A stretch of 64,000 nucleotides of DNA, taken from Terebella lapidaria (Eukaryota > Annelida > Polychaeta > Terebellida > Terebellidae). Under the pieces are notes generated by a model. It saw only the letters and a program-made list of their open reading frames with translations, was not told the origin of the DNA and made no database searches. Position 1 is the first letter of the stretch. Each line of letters starts with the position of its first letter. A program made the translations under genes and the position numbers. Positions 40,301 through 52,300 of the stretch are shown here, piece by piece. Location of the stretch: the NCBI GenBank assembly GCA_949152475.1, contig OX424570.1, forward strand, positions 3,398,181-3,462,180, read 5' to 3'.

Positions 40301-43300
40301 ACAAAAGTGAACTGGGAGGCAGTGGACCGGCACGATTATGCTACCACACGGAGGGTGAACTGCTCAGGTAACTACCATTACTAACGCAGGGTCTAAACGG
40401 ACCGGCTAACTTTCGTTTAGCTTTTTCACCCATATTTCATGTGTGGTTGGCGAATGAGGGCTCGCCAATTACACGACCCCAGAGTCAGAGGTAAGTATCG
40501 CTTAGCATAACAAACGAGAAATGCCGACTCGGCAAAAAAATTTCGGGTCAAGGTCAAAGTTCATCCATAATACCCCTTAGACATGTTTGTCTAGGGCGCC
40601 GAGTCCGAAAATAACGTCCGTTTCGCTCTACGACACACCGTTCCCGAGATATCGACGAAAACGAAAAATGCCGATTCGGCAAAAAAATTTCGGGTCAAGG
40701 TCAAAGTTCATCCATAATACCCCTTAGACATGTTTGTCTAGGGCGACGAGTCCGAAAATAATGTCCGTTTCGCTCTACGACACACCGTTTCCGAGATATC
40801 GACGAAAACGAAAAATGCCGACTCGGCAAAAAACATTCGTGTCAAGGTCAAAGTTCATCCATAATACCCTTAAGACATGTTTGTCTAGGGCGACGAGTCC
40901 GAAAATAACGTCCGTTTCGCTCTACGAAGCACCGTTTCCGAGATATCGACGAAAACGAAAAATGCCGACTCGGCAAAAAAATTTCAGGTCAAGGTCAAAG
41001 TTCATCCATAATACCCCTTAGACATGTTTGTCTAGGGCGACGAGTCCGAAAATAATGTCCGTTTCGCTCTACGACACACCGTTTCCGAGATATCGACGAA
41101 AACGAAAAATGCCGACTCGGCAAAAAACATTCGTGTCAAGGTCAAAGTTCATCCATAATACCCTTAACCCTTTCACCGGCGTGACCCTCGCGAAAAGTGT
41201 GCGCTACACGGCGCTCCCCTGGGAGATTTCTGGAAATTCGCGATATTGATTTAATATTGCCGATTTGGTAAGCAATGTAAGGTCCGAAGCATGACATATT
41301 ATATACCAAATTAAAGAGGATAACTTACTGAAGACAATAAGACCACTTGCAGCTTTATATCATCATTTTTGATGGAGATATGGTAAGATGAGTGAAATTT
41401 TTAAAGAAAATATCAGATTTTCAAAATACGATATATTGCGCCTTGTCCCGATATAAGCCAAATTTTAAATTTCTTTTATCCTTTTGATGGTGTTTGTTAC
41501 TATAAATATTCTGTTATCTGCTGGATGAAGCTTAATTGGTGGCTCCTGTTTTTATTTTTCAGATTACCATGCCAAATGCTGTAGCACAGAAGAAAAGAGA
41601 ATCGGATGTTTTCAAAAAATTTAATGAACTTTGGCGAATATGACTTTTGTATGAACATAATGTATCTGCAGGTAAAATATTAAATATTGCTCCAACAACA
41701 CCTGGTTACTTCTCTCCTCAAGAACAATGAATACTCACATGAAATGCAATATTCAAGTTAAAATAACATCAACAGGTATACACGGCCATGACAGTATGAG
41801 TATGATATAGATAAATAAAATCAACAAGTCATAACATACACAGTGAACATGATGCAAGTATTTCACAAATACAACCATGGAAGTGGAGTAAATTTATCAT
41901 CCGTATCTACAACAATTGTATACGAATATAATAAATAAGAATAACTATGTACAAATAAATAATAACAATAGTTCCATGAGCAAAACGGATATCAGTAATG
42001 AGCAGTCACACTCTAAGAGTCACACTCTACGCTTCCCAAGGCATTGGACGCCAGAACTCGACAAGCGTGTGGAACTTGGCCCAGCAGTTGGAGTGCTTCC
42101 AGGTTCCATCGTCCTGCTTGACGCGCTTGACACAAAGCCCGACGTTGCAGGTGCTGCATACGATGGTGGTCTTCACCTTCTTGCAGTTGTCGGGGACCTG
42201 AGCGTAACTGGCATCAGGATGCCGCTTGGTGTAGCGCTTATAGCGCTCCCGACAGACGACACAGGTGACGTTGGTGCTCGAACCGATGTCAGGGAAGTGG
42301 TCGAGGGTTTTGTTCAGCCTGTCATGAACACCTTCGCCCCCGGTTTCTCGGGGCCGCTTCAAGGGGATACGCGTGTCACCGATGAGGGCGTGGGCAATGT
42401 CGAGCCGGAAGCCGAGGAGGTCTTGCTTGCGATGTCCAGCGGTGGGGGGGTTGTCGTTCTGGTACAGGATGAAGGCATTGTGACAGACCCACTCCAGGAC
42501 CTTGACGACTGCTCGCATGTACCATCTTTTTTGTTTTCGACCTTTGTCGACTCGTGTCAGCTGGTCCAGGATGTCGACACCGTTCATGTTGTCATTGTAG
42601 TCCCTAACGAGGGCTGTGGCATCGACATCAACACGGCGTCCCTCGGCGTTTCGGCGCTGGACCACATCGGCATCTGGGTAGTGAAAGTTTGACAAGAAGT
42701 AGTTCTGATTCGAGTCGTACCAACGCACAGCCAGTAGGTTTCCACCACGCCTCCAGTCCCACTCTCCCTTTTGCCCCTTCTTCTTGACCAGGTTCTTCGG
42801 GAAGCCCTTTCTGTTTACCTGGCAGGTCCCAGCTGCCCCGATCCCCTCAACTGCCAGGTGGTGGAACAGTGTTGGTGATGAGTAGCCTCGATCCACCGTC
42901 AACTTGTGTCCCTGGTTCTGAAGACCAGTTATCAGCTGGGATACAATGTAACCCATGACTCCCAGGGCTGTTTTCTCGGCAGGTACAGTGACTTTTCCTG
43001 TGTAAAGCCGGAACCGCCACAGGTACTTGGTGGACTGGTCTACAAGTGCATCAACGCGAATCCCCCACTTGATGGGCTTGCTGCGGATGTACTGCTTTGC
43101 CGACCATCGACCCTTGAATGGAATCATCACCTCATCCACAGTAATCCTTTCCCCCAGGGAGAACTCGTGCTCAAACCGGTCCATGACGGTGTCCAGCAGC
43201 TGGCGTATTTTTCGGGCCTTGTCCCGCGGGTGCGTGCTGATGTACGCCTCGGATCCAACTCGAAAGTATCGCTTGATGGTGTTAAAGCGTTTTTCCTTCA

Positions 43301-46300
43301 TGATTGTCCAGAAGCCTGGAGTTCTGAGGACCCAGTGACGGCCGGTTTGTCGCCAGAGCTGCTCCAAGCGGGCTGGGTCCAGGCCGTAGTTAACGATCAG
43401 CAGAATGGAGAGGAAAACCTTGATCTCATCAAGCGTTGGGCGGGACCATGGGGTTTTGTTGTTGTCAGGCTCCGTCTCAATGTGTTGCTGTATAAAAAAT
43501 ATATATATATATATATATATAATTGAAATAACAAACGCAATGCACATGTATGCAAGAGAAAGTCAGGTAAGTCAATCAGGTGAGTGACAAATATTCAGTA
43601 ATTAAATGTAAATATTCATTGAAATATTCAGTTACATGTATACAAACATTGTCATTTCAATGTCTACATTTTTGTAAATAAACTAGTTCAGTACTGTGAA
43701 ATTATAAAGTTATAGTTTGATATGTTATGAATGGATAAAATTTGTAAATATTTGACGTATATGCAATTTATAATTGCACAATTATAAAAACGTATTTCAT
43801 CATCTTATCAGAAATTCAGAATCAAATATTTTTTTGTTTCATTGATATTCGTTAGATATATTGATAGTACATGTAATGCATTGAAGCTAAAACATATGGC
43901 TAATTGCTCACTGCCCAGTGCTGCCACCTACTGGATAAATGTAACAACAAACTACTAGTTTCCCAAAAGTTTCCATTCAGTATATAATTGTGTGTACCAT
44001 ATGGCTAGGTTATATGCAGTGCTGCCCTCTTGTGGCAATATTAGCAACTTGAAGGGCACTGAATTTACTTTACTTTCAATAAATTCCGCAATCCATCACA
44101 TAAATAAAAACTAATAATATCTATTTGTTATTCAGTGAAAATTAACAGGAAAAATACACATAATTCCTTCAAATAAAATCATTACATTTAGTTCCTGTTC
44201 AATTATTTTATTTTATATTTAATCTCAATATGTCTAGGCTAGATTTGACATTTGTGGAAAACATGAAATATTTTCACCGCTTCCATTTTCGGATCTATGC
44301 TCTATCTATGTATTTATTTATATGTATTTAATAGAATTATACTGATGTCCAGTATTTATTTACAGCTAGTATACTCTATAAGCTATTATTCCATAATTTA
44401 ATTTCTGTTTGTGTTTCAAATATCACTGAAATAAACACAAACTGCAAAACTTACCATGGCATTTTCGTGGGTACACTCGATCCAAAACTCGAGGAGATCG
44501 TCATCGATGAATTTGTTGAAGTACTCAGTGGGCGGCCTCTGGGCTGGGAGTGGGTGGGTGGGACCCCCTCGACCACGGAAGTCGGGGATGGGATTTGGCC
44601 TAGCATACGCACTCTTCGACCACTGGAACTGTGGCACAGGGACATCGCCAAATCCCCCAAACCAGTCACCATCATCTTCCTCAAAAATCTCAGCCAAATC
44701 GCGGTCTGACAAGCCACTAATGTCGGAGGCGTCGGATTCAGAATCAGATTCAGAATCCGAAAAATGTATGACATCTGTCAGATCAGACATGTTGTTTACA
44801 TTCACGACCAGCAACTCGGCAAAAATGCGCAGAAAAACGATCTCAAATCGCTTTACTTACCTGACAAAACTGACAATAAAACGAATCCGCCGCCATTTTT
44901 AAATGCCGCATATACTATGACGTAAAAATGGAGTCGCGACTTGTAAAACAATTGACACAAAACACCATTTTATTAACGAGACAGATCGTTTTTCTTCACA
45001 ATGTCAGACATTTTGTTCAGAAGGGAATCCCGCGTGACGTCACACCCCAGATTTGCCGCGAAAACCAAGCATTCTGGGTATTCTGACCTGATTAGGTCAA
45101 CACGAAGTAAACAAAGCCACGTGGACCGGTATACCGGTCCATGCCGTTGGAGAACGTCATTTTGACGGACCGGTATACCGGTCCAGACCGGCGAAAGGGT
45201 TAAGACATGTTTGTCTAGCGCGACGAGTCCGAAAATAACGTCCGTTTCGCTCTACGAAGCACCGTTTCCGAGATATCGACGAAAACGAAAAATGCCGACT
45301 CGGCAAAAAAATTTTGGGTCAAGGTCAAAGTTCATCCATATCTAGGGCGACGAGTCCGAAAATAACGTCCGTTTCGCTCTACGACACACCGCTCCCGAGA
45401 TATCGACGAAAACGAAAAATGCCGACTCGGCAAAAAAATTTCGGGTCAAGGTCAAAGTTCATCCATAATATCCCTTAGGCATGTTTGTCTAGGGCGACGA
45501 GTCCGAAAATAACGTCCGTTTCGCTCTACGAAGCACCGTTTCCGAGATATCGACGAAAACGAAAAATGCCGACTCGGCAAAAAAATTTCGGGTCAAGGTC
45601 AAAGTTCATCCATAATACCCCTTAGGCATGTTTGTCTAGGGCGACGAGTCCGAAAATAACGTCCGTTTCGCTCTACGACGCACCGTTTCCGAGATATCGA
45701 CGAAAACGAAAAATGCCGACTCGGCAAAAAAATTTCGGGTCAAGGTCAAAGTTCATCTATAATACCCTTAAGACATGTTTGTCTAGGGCGACGAGTCCGT
45801 AAATAACGTCCGTTTCGCTCTACGACACACCGCTCCCGAGATATCGATGAAAACGAAAAATGCCGACTCGGCAAAAAAATTTCGGGTCAAGGTCAAAGTT
45901 CATCCATAATACCCCTTAGACATGTTTGTCTAGGGCGACGAGTCCGAAAATAACATCCGTTTCGCTCTACGACGCACCGTTTCCGAGATATCGACGAAAA
46001 CGAAAAATGCCGACTCGGCAAAAAATTTTGGGGTCAAGGTCAAAGTTCATCCATAATACCCCTTAGACATGTTTGTCTAGGGCGACGAGTCCGAAAATAA
46101 CGTCCGTTTCGCTCTACGACGCACCGTTTCCGAGATATGCAGGATGCCTCAAGGATGACTCAGCAAAAAATTATTTCGACCTCTAGGTCAAAGGTCGTTT
46201 GACGTATCGATCCCAAAATCAATAGGGTTCTTCCCTGGTGGCATATGAACCTCCATGCAGAGTTCTGCAACTATTGCGTAAATATTTTTCCAGTTATTGT

Positions 46301-49300
46301 CCGGAAACCAAGTTTCAAGATCAGCCTCGATTTCATCCTCAAGGACCTCACGGACCTCGGAGCCGGATCAAAAAAAATAATACACCCTAGAGATGTTTGT
46401 CTAGGGCGACGAGTCCGAAAATAACGTCCGTTTCGCTCTACGATGCACGGTTTCTGAGATATGCAGGAAGCCTCAAGGATGAATCAGCAAAAAATTATTT
46501 CGACCTCTAGGTCAAAGGTCGTTTGACGGATCGATCCCAAAATCAATAGGGTTCTTCCCTGGTGGCATATGAACCTCCATGCAGAGTTCTGCAACTATTG
46601 CGTAAATATTTTTCCAGTTATCGTCCGGAAACCAAGTCTCAAAATTAGCCTTGATTTCATCCTCACGGACCTCACGGACCTCGGATCCGGCTCAAAAAGA
46701 ATAGGGTTCTTCCACATATCATTTCTGACTTGTGGTGAAAATTTGACTAGAATCCGACAAGGCAATCTAAAGTTATCGTCCGGAAACCAAAAGTGGCGGA
46801 AGAAGAAAAAAAAAAAAAATAAATAAATAAATAAATTCTGCTAAAACCATAAAGGCATTTCTGCCGAAATGCCTTAATTATGTTATAATGATGTTGAATC
46901 GATTCATACTGGGAATTTCAAATTCTACAGAAGTTTTGTTTCCCATATTCAAAATATTTATGTTACCATGGTTACGATCTTTATACTTTGAATCTTGTTA
47001 CATTTACTTAGAATTCGTCAGTACCAATTCAAGTGTTGATAAACAGATGAATGAATCTACTGCAGCGCATTCAACGCCACAAATATTTCTGAAATATTCA
47101 CTTAATCCTGGGATATCCAAGACTAGAATCAGTAAAGAAAACTCAACAAATTAATGTTCGGTTTACAGAATGGGCCACTGCATTAGTTTTTCCAGGTAGC
47201 ATATATTCTCAAGTATGTTTTTTCCATTCATAACTCAACACTTACCATCCTGGGCTGACAGGTGTCGATATTTCTCGTAGATCGTTTCTAGGCTTCTTGT
47301 GTCCTTGGCGCTTTCCGAGTCAAATTCACAAGGGTCCTCCTGTATCGGCAGTTGATTTTCTTTGAATATTTTCTGTCTGTCCGTCAGATTAAATGGATAA
47401 ATCGGTCCTTGGTCACTGTTGTAGCTGCAATCAAAATTTTACCAACAATATAAACATTATAAAGATATTTTTTTTACAAAACTGTGTAGATCTAATCACC
47501 TTTGATGGAACTTAATCAATTTAGTCAAATGTGTGACAAATAATGGACAAAAATTTTATTTTGTGGTTCATCTGACATTTTTCACCCCAATCGAAAATCG
47601 AACACCCATCTAGAACCTCCACAATGTCATCCCTATTTGTAGCCCACATGTGTGTTTATACAATCAGGTAATCATGAAATCTAAAAGTGAATATTTCGCT
47701 TTCTATCTCTGCAATAATTGGTGACAACTTTCAACCTAGAGAAAATACCATAAAACTTCAACGTTTTTCGTGTACAATCGTCATGAGATACATAGATTGT
47801 TGAAAAAAAAATCCAACAAAAGCCGTCCAATCTACTGTGAGAAATCACAGGTAACAATAACTCTTCAATTATCCTGTCAATGCTTAACAATCAAATATTG
47901 ACCTAAGCTGGCTACAATACAATCTTAGAAACAATCAATAGGTATTATACCCTCATGTGTTGATAAGATATAGCACATATTATCAATATTTGATTGTATA
48001 TTGAGTATGTACTTGTCATATTAACAACTAGACAATCATATATATACGGAAGGCATGTGCAGTGAATACTTTATGAAATCGCACCAAACCATTTACATCA
48101 AGCCATTGCTTGCAGAAGTTTCAGTATTAGGTTTCAAATCACAAATAATTCACTCATACATCACAACCACAGTAATGTATTTACTTTCAAAATTGTACAC
48201 TTGTTGAGCAGGTGTGATTCCAATAAAATAAAATTTTTGTAGCCTCCAATTGGAGATTTCAATAAATTTACATCTGCATTCAACAAATTTACATTTTCAA
48301 TTGAAATAGGAAGTAACTAGATTGGTTTTAAAATGTCTAACATTAAGTTCCTTACCAGGTATTAGTGAAAGCCAACGGAAATTCCTTCAGCTCATCCTAA
48401 AAGAATAATATATAATCAATACAAAGACGTATTAATTCATGTTTTGCCTTGTGATATGTAATCCAAGCTCAAGTTTTCTGAGCACACGGATAACATGAAT
48501 GTTACAGTAACCATACTATTCGCAATCCCCCATCATCATGCCATATCGCGCCTTACAACACAAACATATACAACCCAGACAATTGCTCAGCAGTAAATCC
48601 CATTCCAACACCAGATGAAATAGTTATAATTCACCCCGCTACCAGCCCGCCCCGCTCAGCGCGAAACACTGGCACCTTCGCCACACTTCACTGGTTACAG
48701 CCCTTTGTTTGTTGCCTGGCAACGCGACAGTTTTTTCGTGTCCGTGGGCTGGAGAACCCATTGTCTCTTGCGATGGGCGCGATTGTTCGCCTGAGAGCAT
48801 TACTGTCGAGAAATGGCAGGAAGGAACGGAACTTTCCGTCCCAGGGCGAATGGGAAACTACAAGTCTAGTCAATCTCATTTCAGTGGCTTTTATATGAGG
48901 CTTTGCACGACACATAAAGTATTGCAGTTTTTAATGTTCTGAAGTGATATACACTAGAAACCAAGTGCCAAAAAATAATATAGAAACAAATCCACAAAGC
49001 ACAAAGCATTGTCGAACGAATATTGACACAATATTGGGATTTATTATCATTTCACTTGCGAATTTCCTGTTGACTCAGTAATCGTTATTTTCAGAACAAA
49101 GAAAGGTATCGAATAGATGAAAGACAGTTTACAATATACAAGGATATTTAAATGTACCATTGAAAGTCAAACACCAACCTCAAAATGACAATTGACCAAT
49201 GTTTCCAATCGATCCAACGGAAGATAATCCACGATTCCGATGAAGCTGAGGAAATAAATGTGGAATATTTAATCAGTATTTCATAATAATGGCACGTAAA

Positions 49301-52300
49301 GACATATTCAATCGTATCGAAGCTGTACCAAGTCCAACCAACACACACTTGTCTTTTGAGTGACGAATCATGCTGTATCTCAAAGTGTGCGATCAGAATT
49401 GCCTCATTCTAAGTATGCAATTGAAGCATGTCACAAAAACATAACTGTTTTTTTTTTAGTTTTTAGTTTGATACACTCGACAGTTGACACGGACATAATC
49501 ATATAAACTACAAAATGTGTTGGTAACATCACATCTCACTTAACTGCATGTGTTCTAAATATATACATGTAACTAAAATAAATATTTATACATGGTACTA
49601 TGCAAATGCAAAACATTATAGTCACTGATTTTTCCTATATCCATATATTTAAATGACATAAATTCAATAAATGCCTAGCGTGAGATATATATTAGGTAGA
49701 AATATTTAGGTAGAGATGTCCAAATTAGATGGTAATTCATGTGTCAATTTTCACAGAACCTCCAAACCTAATTTATTCAAGATTGTAGATTGTTTCAATG
49801 AATAATCCCACTTGGAGTATAAAATACAAATAGATCTCCACTGGCTACAGCCATACAGCAACAACTGAGTCCACAATTCGCTGCCTGTCTTGCGGAAAAT
49901 AGTACAAAGTAGCCACAAAACCCCTGTGACATGTTTGCAAGGAATAAATACACTTGATTAATACACAGAAGCCCCCAAATCAAACACACATCACTGGAAA
50001 AAAGTTGCACGATATTGACAAAGGTGCATGGAAGATATTGATTCCTAAAGACCCCATGGATTTTGAAAATATCAATGGGGTCACGGTCAAAGACATGTTT
50101 CAAATAAAAAGATTACTGTATTTTTTTGTGTGTTGACACTCACTCATTTTTTTCAATTCATGCCCGAATATAGACTGAGTTTATGGGTGGCGTTTACTCA
50201 GCGTAAACAGATACACTGCGGGGCCAAAGGGTATAGAGTTTGGATAATGATCCGTGCTTCTAAATCACAGAGTAAACAGGATTATTGTATTTCCCAGTTT
50301 TTGTTTTCAAAAGCTTCTCCCTTTTGATGAGGTATAAATGTTTGTTCATGTCAATATTTGGCAGAATAATGCTTTTGTTGTGAGCTGTGGGTGGTCTTAC
50401 TACAAAAATTAATGACTTTTTAAATACTCACATGTGAACTATACACCATGCAGATATGATCAGGTGTACATGCTATGTATTCGACTGAATTTACAATTGG
50501 AGTACAAATAACAAAATCTTACCTTTAAGTAAAGAAACCTTCAGGAGCTTAACCAATCAATGCATCAACTTGGCTATTAAATCCATATCTCTGCATTCGC
50601 ATTAATTGCACCATTTCTTATCATTTAATTGATTACACAGATAACTGAAATTTACTATATCCACGGACGCTGACAATGTAATGATCTCCTTAATCCATAG
50701 CCACATAGGGTGGAATCCTTTATATTTCATCTCTCAACAAAAATCCACATGTATCCACAAGAGCGAAGACCATTTTTCACAATGTTACATCCTAAACAAT
50801 CTCAGTCGAGGTCGTGACGAGACAAATACCAATCCATCTGATCCAGCCCCCTCCCTCCCTTCCAACCTCACTGGTTGCTATGACGCCACGGCAAATTGAG
50901 ACACAAACCGCACTGGCCCAAGCACAGAATGTGCGTGCATTTGAACGTGATACCCATTAAATTTGCATTAATCCACTGGAGCGGGGGAAATTTGAGCCCT
51001 TAGGCGGGCGTTAGCAGTGCGCGGACAAGCCCGTTGAATTGTCGCGTGTCGGGTTCAGTGGAAGTTTCACGTGTTTCGTGGCTCGGGATACAAATGATTT
51101 TTTTTGCCAGGAAATGTTATTTAGAAATTTATTGATGGAGTTTCACATACATGTAGGTACACACAAGATCAGGTGACAAATTGGTGAGGTTAACTGTAAG
51201 TAAACAGAATACAGGTGAATTGATTCACAACAGGGAAATCTGATATATTCACCTGAATACATAGCTGTCACTGAGCGTAAATGGATCCAATTACCTTATA
51301 GATCTACATGAAAGTGGGGTAAAAACATTCGTATGTAGTGAAGTCAACACGCATGTTTGGGAATATTATGATATCAATTTTGTGTACTTTGATAAATTGT
51401 TTGGGTTTAATATAATGTCTGAATGTGATAAAGGTTTTTTCTAACATGTGTAAAAATACAGATTTTGTTTCTAAAAATAACAAGTTAGTTGATTTTTAAT
51501 TAATAATAATGTAGTGTGTTTTAATCAGCAATTTTCTGATGTTCACAGTTGTATTTGGAGTTGTTTTCTGACTCAAGCTGGCACGTCCAAGGCAATTAAA
51601 TGTCAACAAATATAAGGTCAGTTAATAAATCAGTAAATTACATATTCATTCACAGCTTTATATGCATCAATTACACACACAGGCTTTCGCCCAATGCTTG
51701 CAGCATCTATAGTTACCTGGGCAGCTGAGGTGCCTAAGGAATTATTCATGAAGCCTGCTATGAAAATCAATCAGCGAGGACACACAGGAATATGTCCATG
51801 AGCCCGAGTCAAGAATCAATCCTTAACACAATGGGAGTTTATCTTGGGGCTCTGGTGTACCATAACATACACAGAGCAGGTCGCAGTCAGATCCTGGTAT
51901 CGCAGGTGGATTTGGCTGTATATGTGTATGAGATCATTATCATCATCAAATTATTTCAATGGGAATATAAACAAATGGGAAAGTAGCTGAGTCTATTAAG
52001 TCGGGCTCTTGCTGGGCGTTTATTGATTTTATTGATCTACTGCCATTAATCAAAAGATGATCGCTTGAGAGCAAACAAAAGCACAGTTCGTCCGTCGGCA
52101 TGCAGGAAATCTTAAAGGGCGCAACAGATCTAATAGAAATCCAGGCGTTCTTCTCAAAGGACACATTTTCTTTCATGCAAAAATATCGCTGGGAATTGTG
52201 ATTTCCATTCCTATACAGCTGTACCGACCACAAATTGGGCTCATGGTGAGATCGATCAAAGAACCAGGTCAATAAAATCAATCAGACTCACTGAGGTGTT

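Larger units (their letters stand above)
34007..40514 (-). mobile_element. DIRS-type tyrosine-recombinase retroelement, looks whole
   Basis: 6.5-kb element with the DIRS arrangement in minus-strand order: inverted terminal repeat, gag-like frame, reverse transcriptase/RNase H frame with a methyltransferase-like segment, tyrosine recombinase, internal complementary region, inverted terminal repeat. The internal complementary region (about 34333-34416) contains the complements of both outer ends joined back to back, as expected for this order. There is no target-site duplication, and the satellite unit reads across the junction. The three main frames are long and open. It is treated here as a fossil copy that looks whole and is probably young. 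Confidence 0.9.
33448..46876. mobile_element. Family 3 repeat element with 147-bp satellite core, host to two insertions
   Basis: Starts CTAGACGTC, with a subterminal AGGCATTTCGG (33477-33487). It ends with a near-perfect hairpin, AAGGCATTTC, TGCC, GAAATGCCTT (46852-46875), whose arm is complementary to the 5' motif. The core is tandem ~147-bp units plus two longer duplicated blocks near the 3' end. A DIRS element (34007-40514) and a piggyBac element (41168-45199) sit in the array. Without them it would be about 2.9 kb. The plan equals that of families 1 and 2. It lies wholly inside one intron of the WD40 gene. Confidence 0.72.

Noticed and set aside
41916-43526. Long plus-strand open frames
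   Set aside because: They are antisense shadows of the piggyBac transposase, whose minus-strand frame has all family motifs.
33529-46140. Regular repeat array resembling a CRISPR
   Set aside because: Units are ~147 bp and similar along their whole length, with no alternating unique spacers, in animal intronic DNA. It is a satellite.
47681-48942. Short open frames on both strands, including a 77-residue plus-strand frame at 48709-48942
   Set aside because: No motif, no splice partners, and they lie in introns whose flanking exon phases already match.
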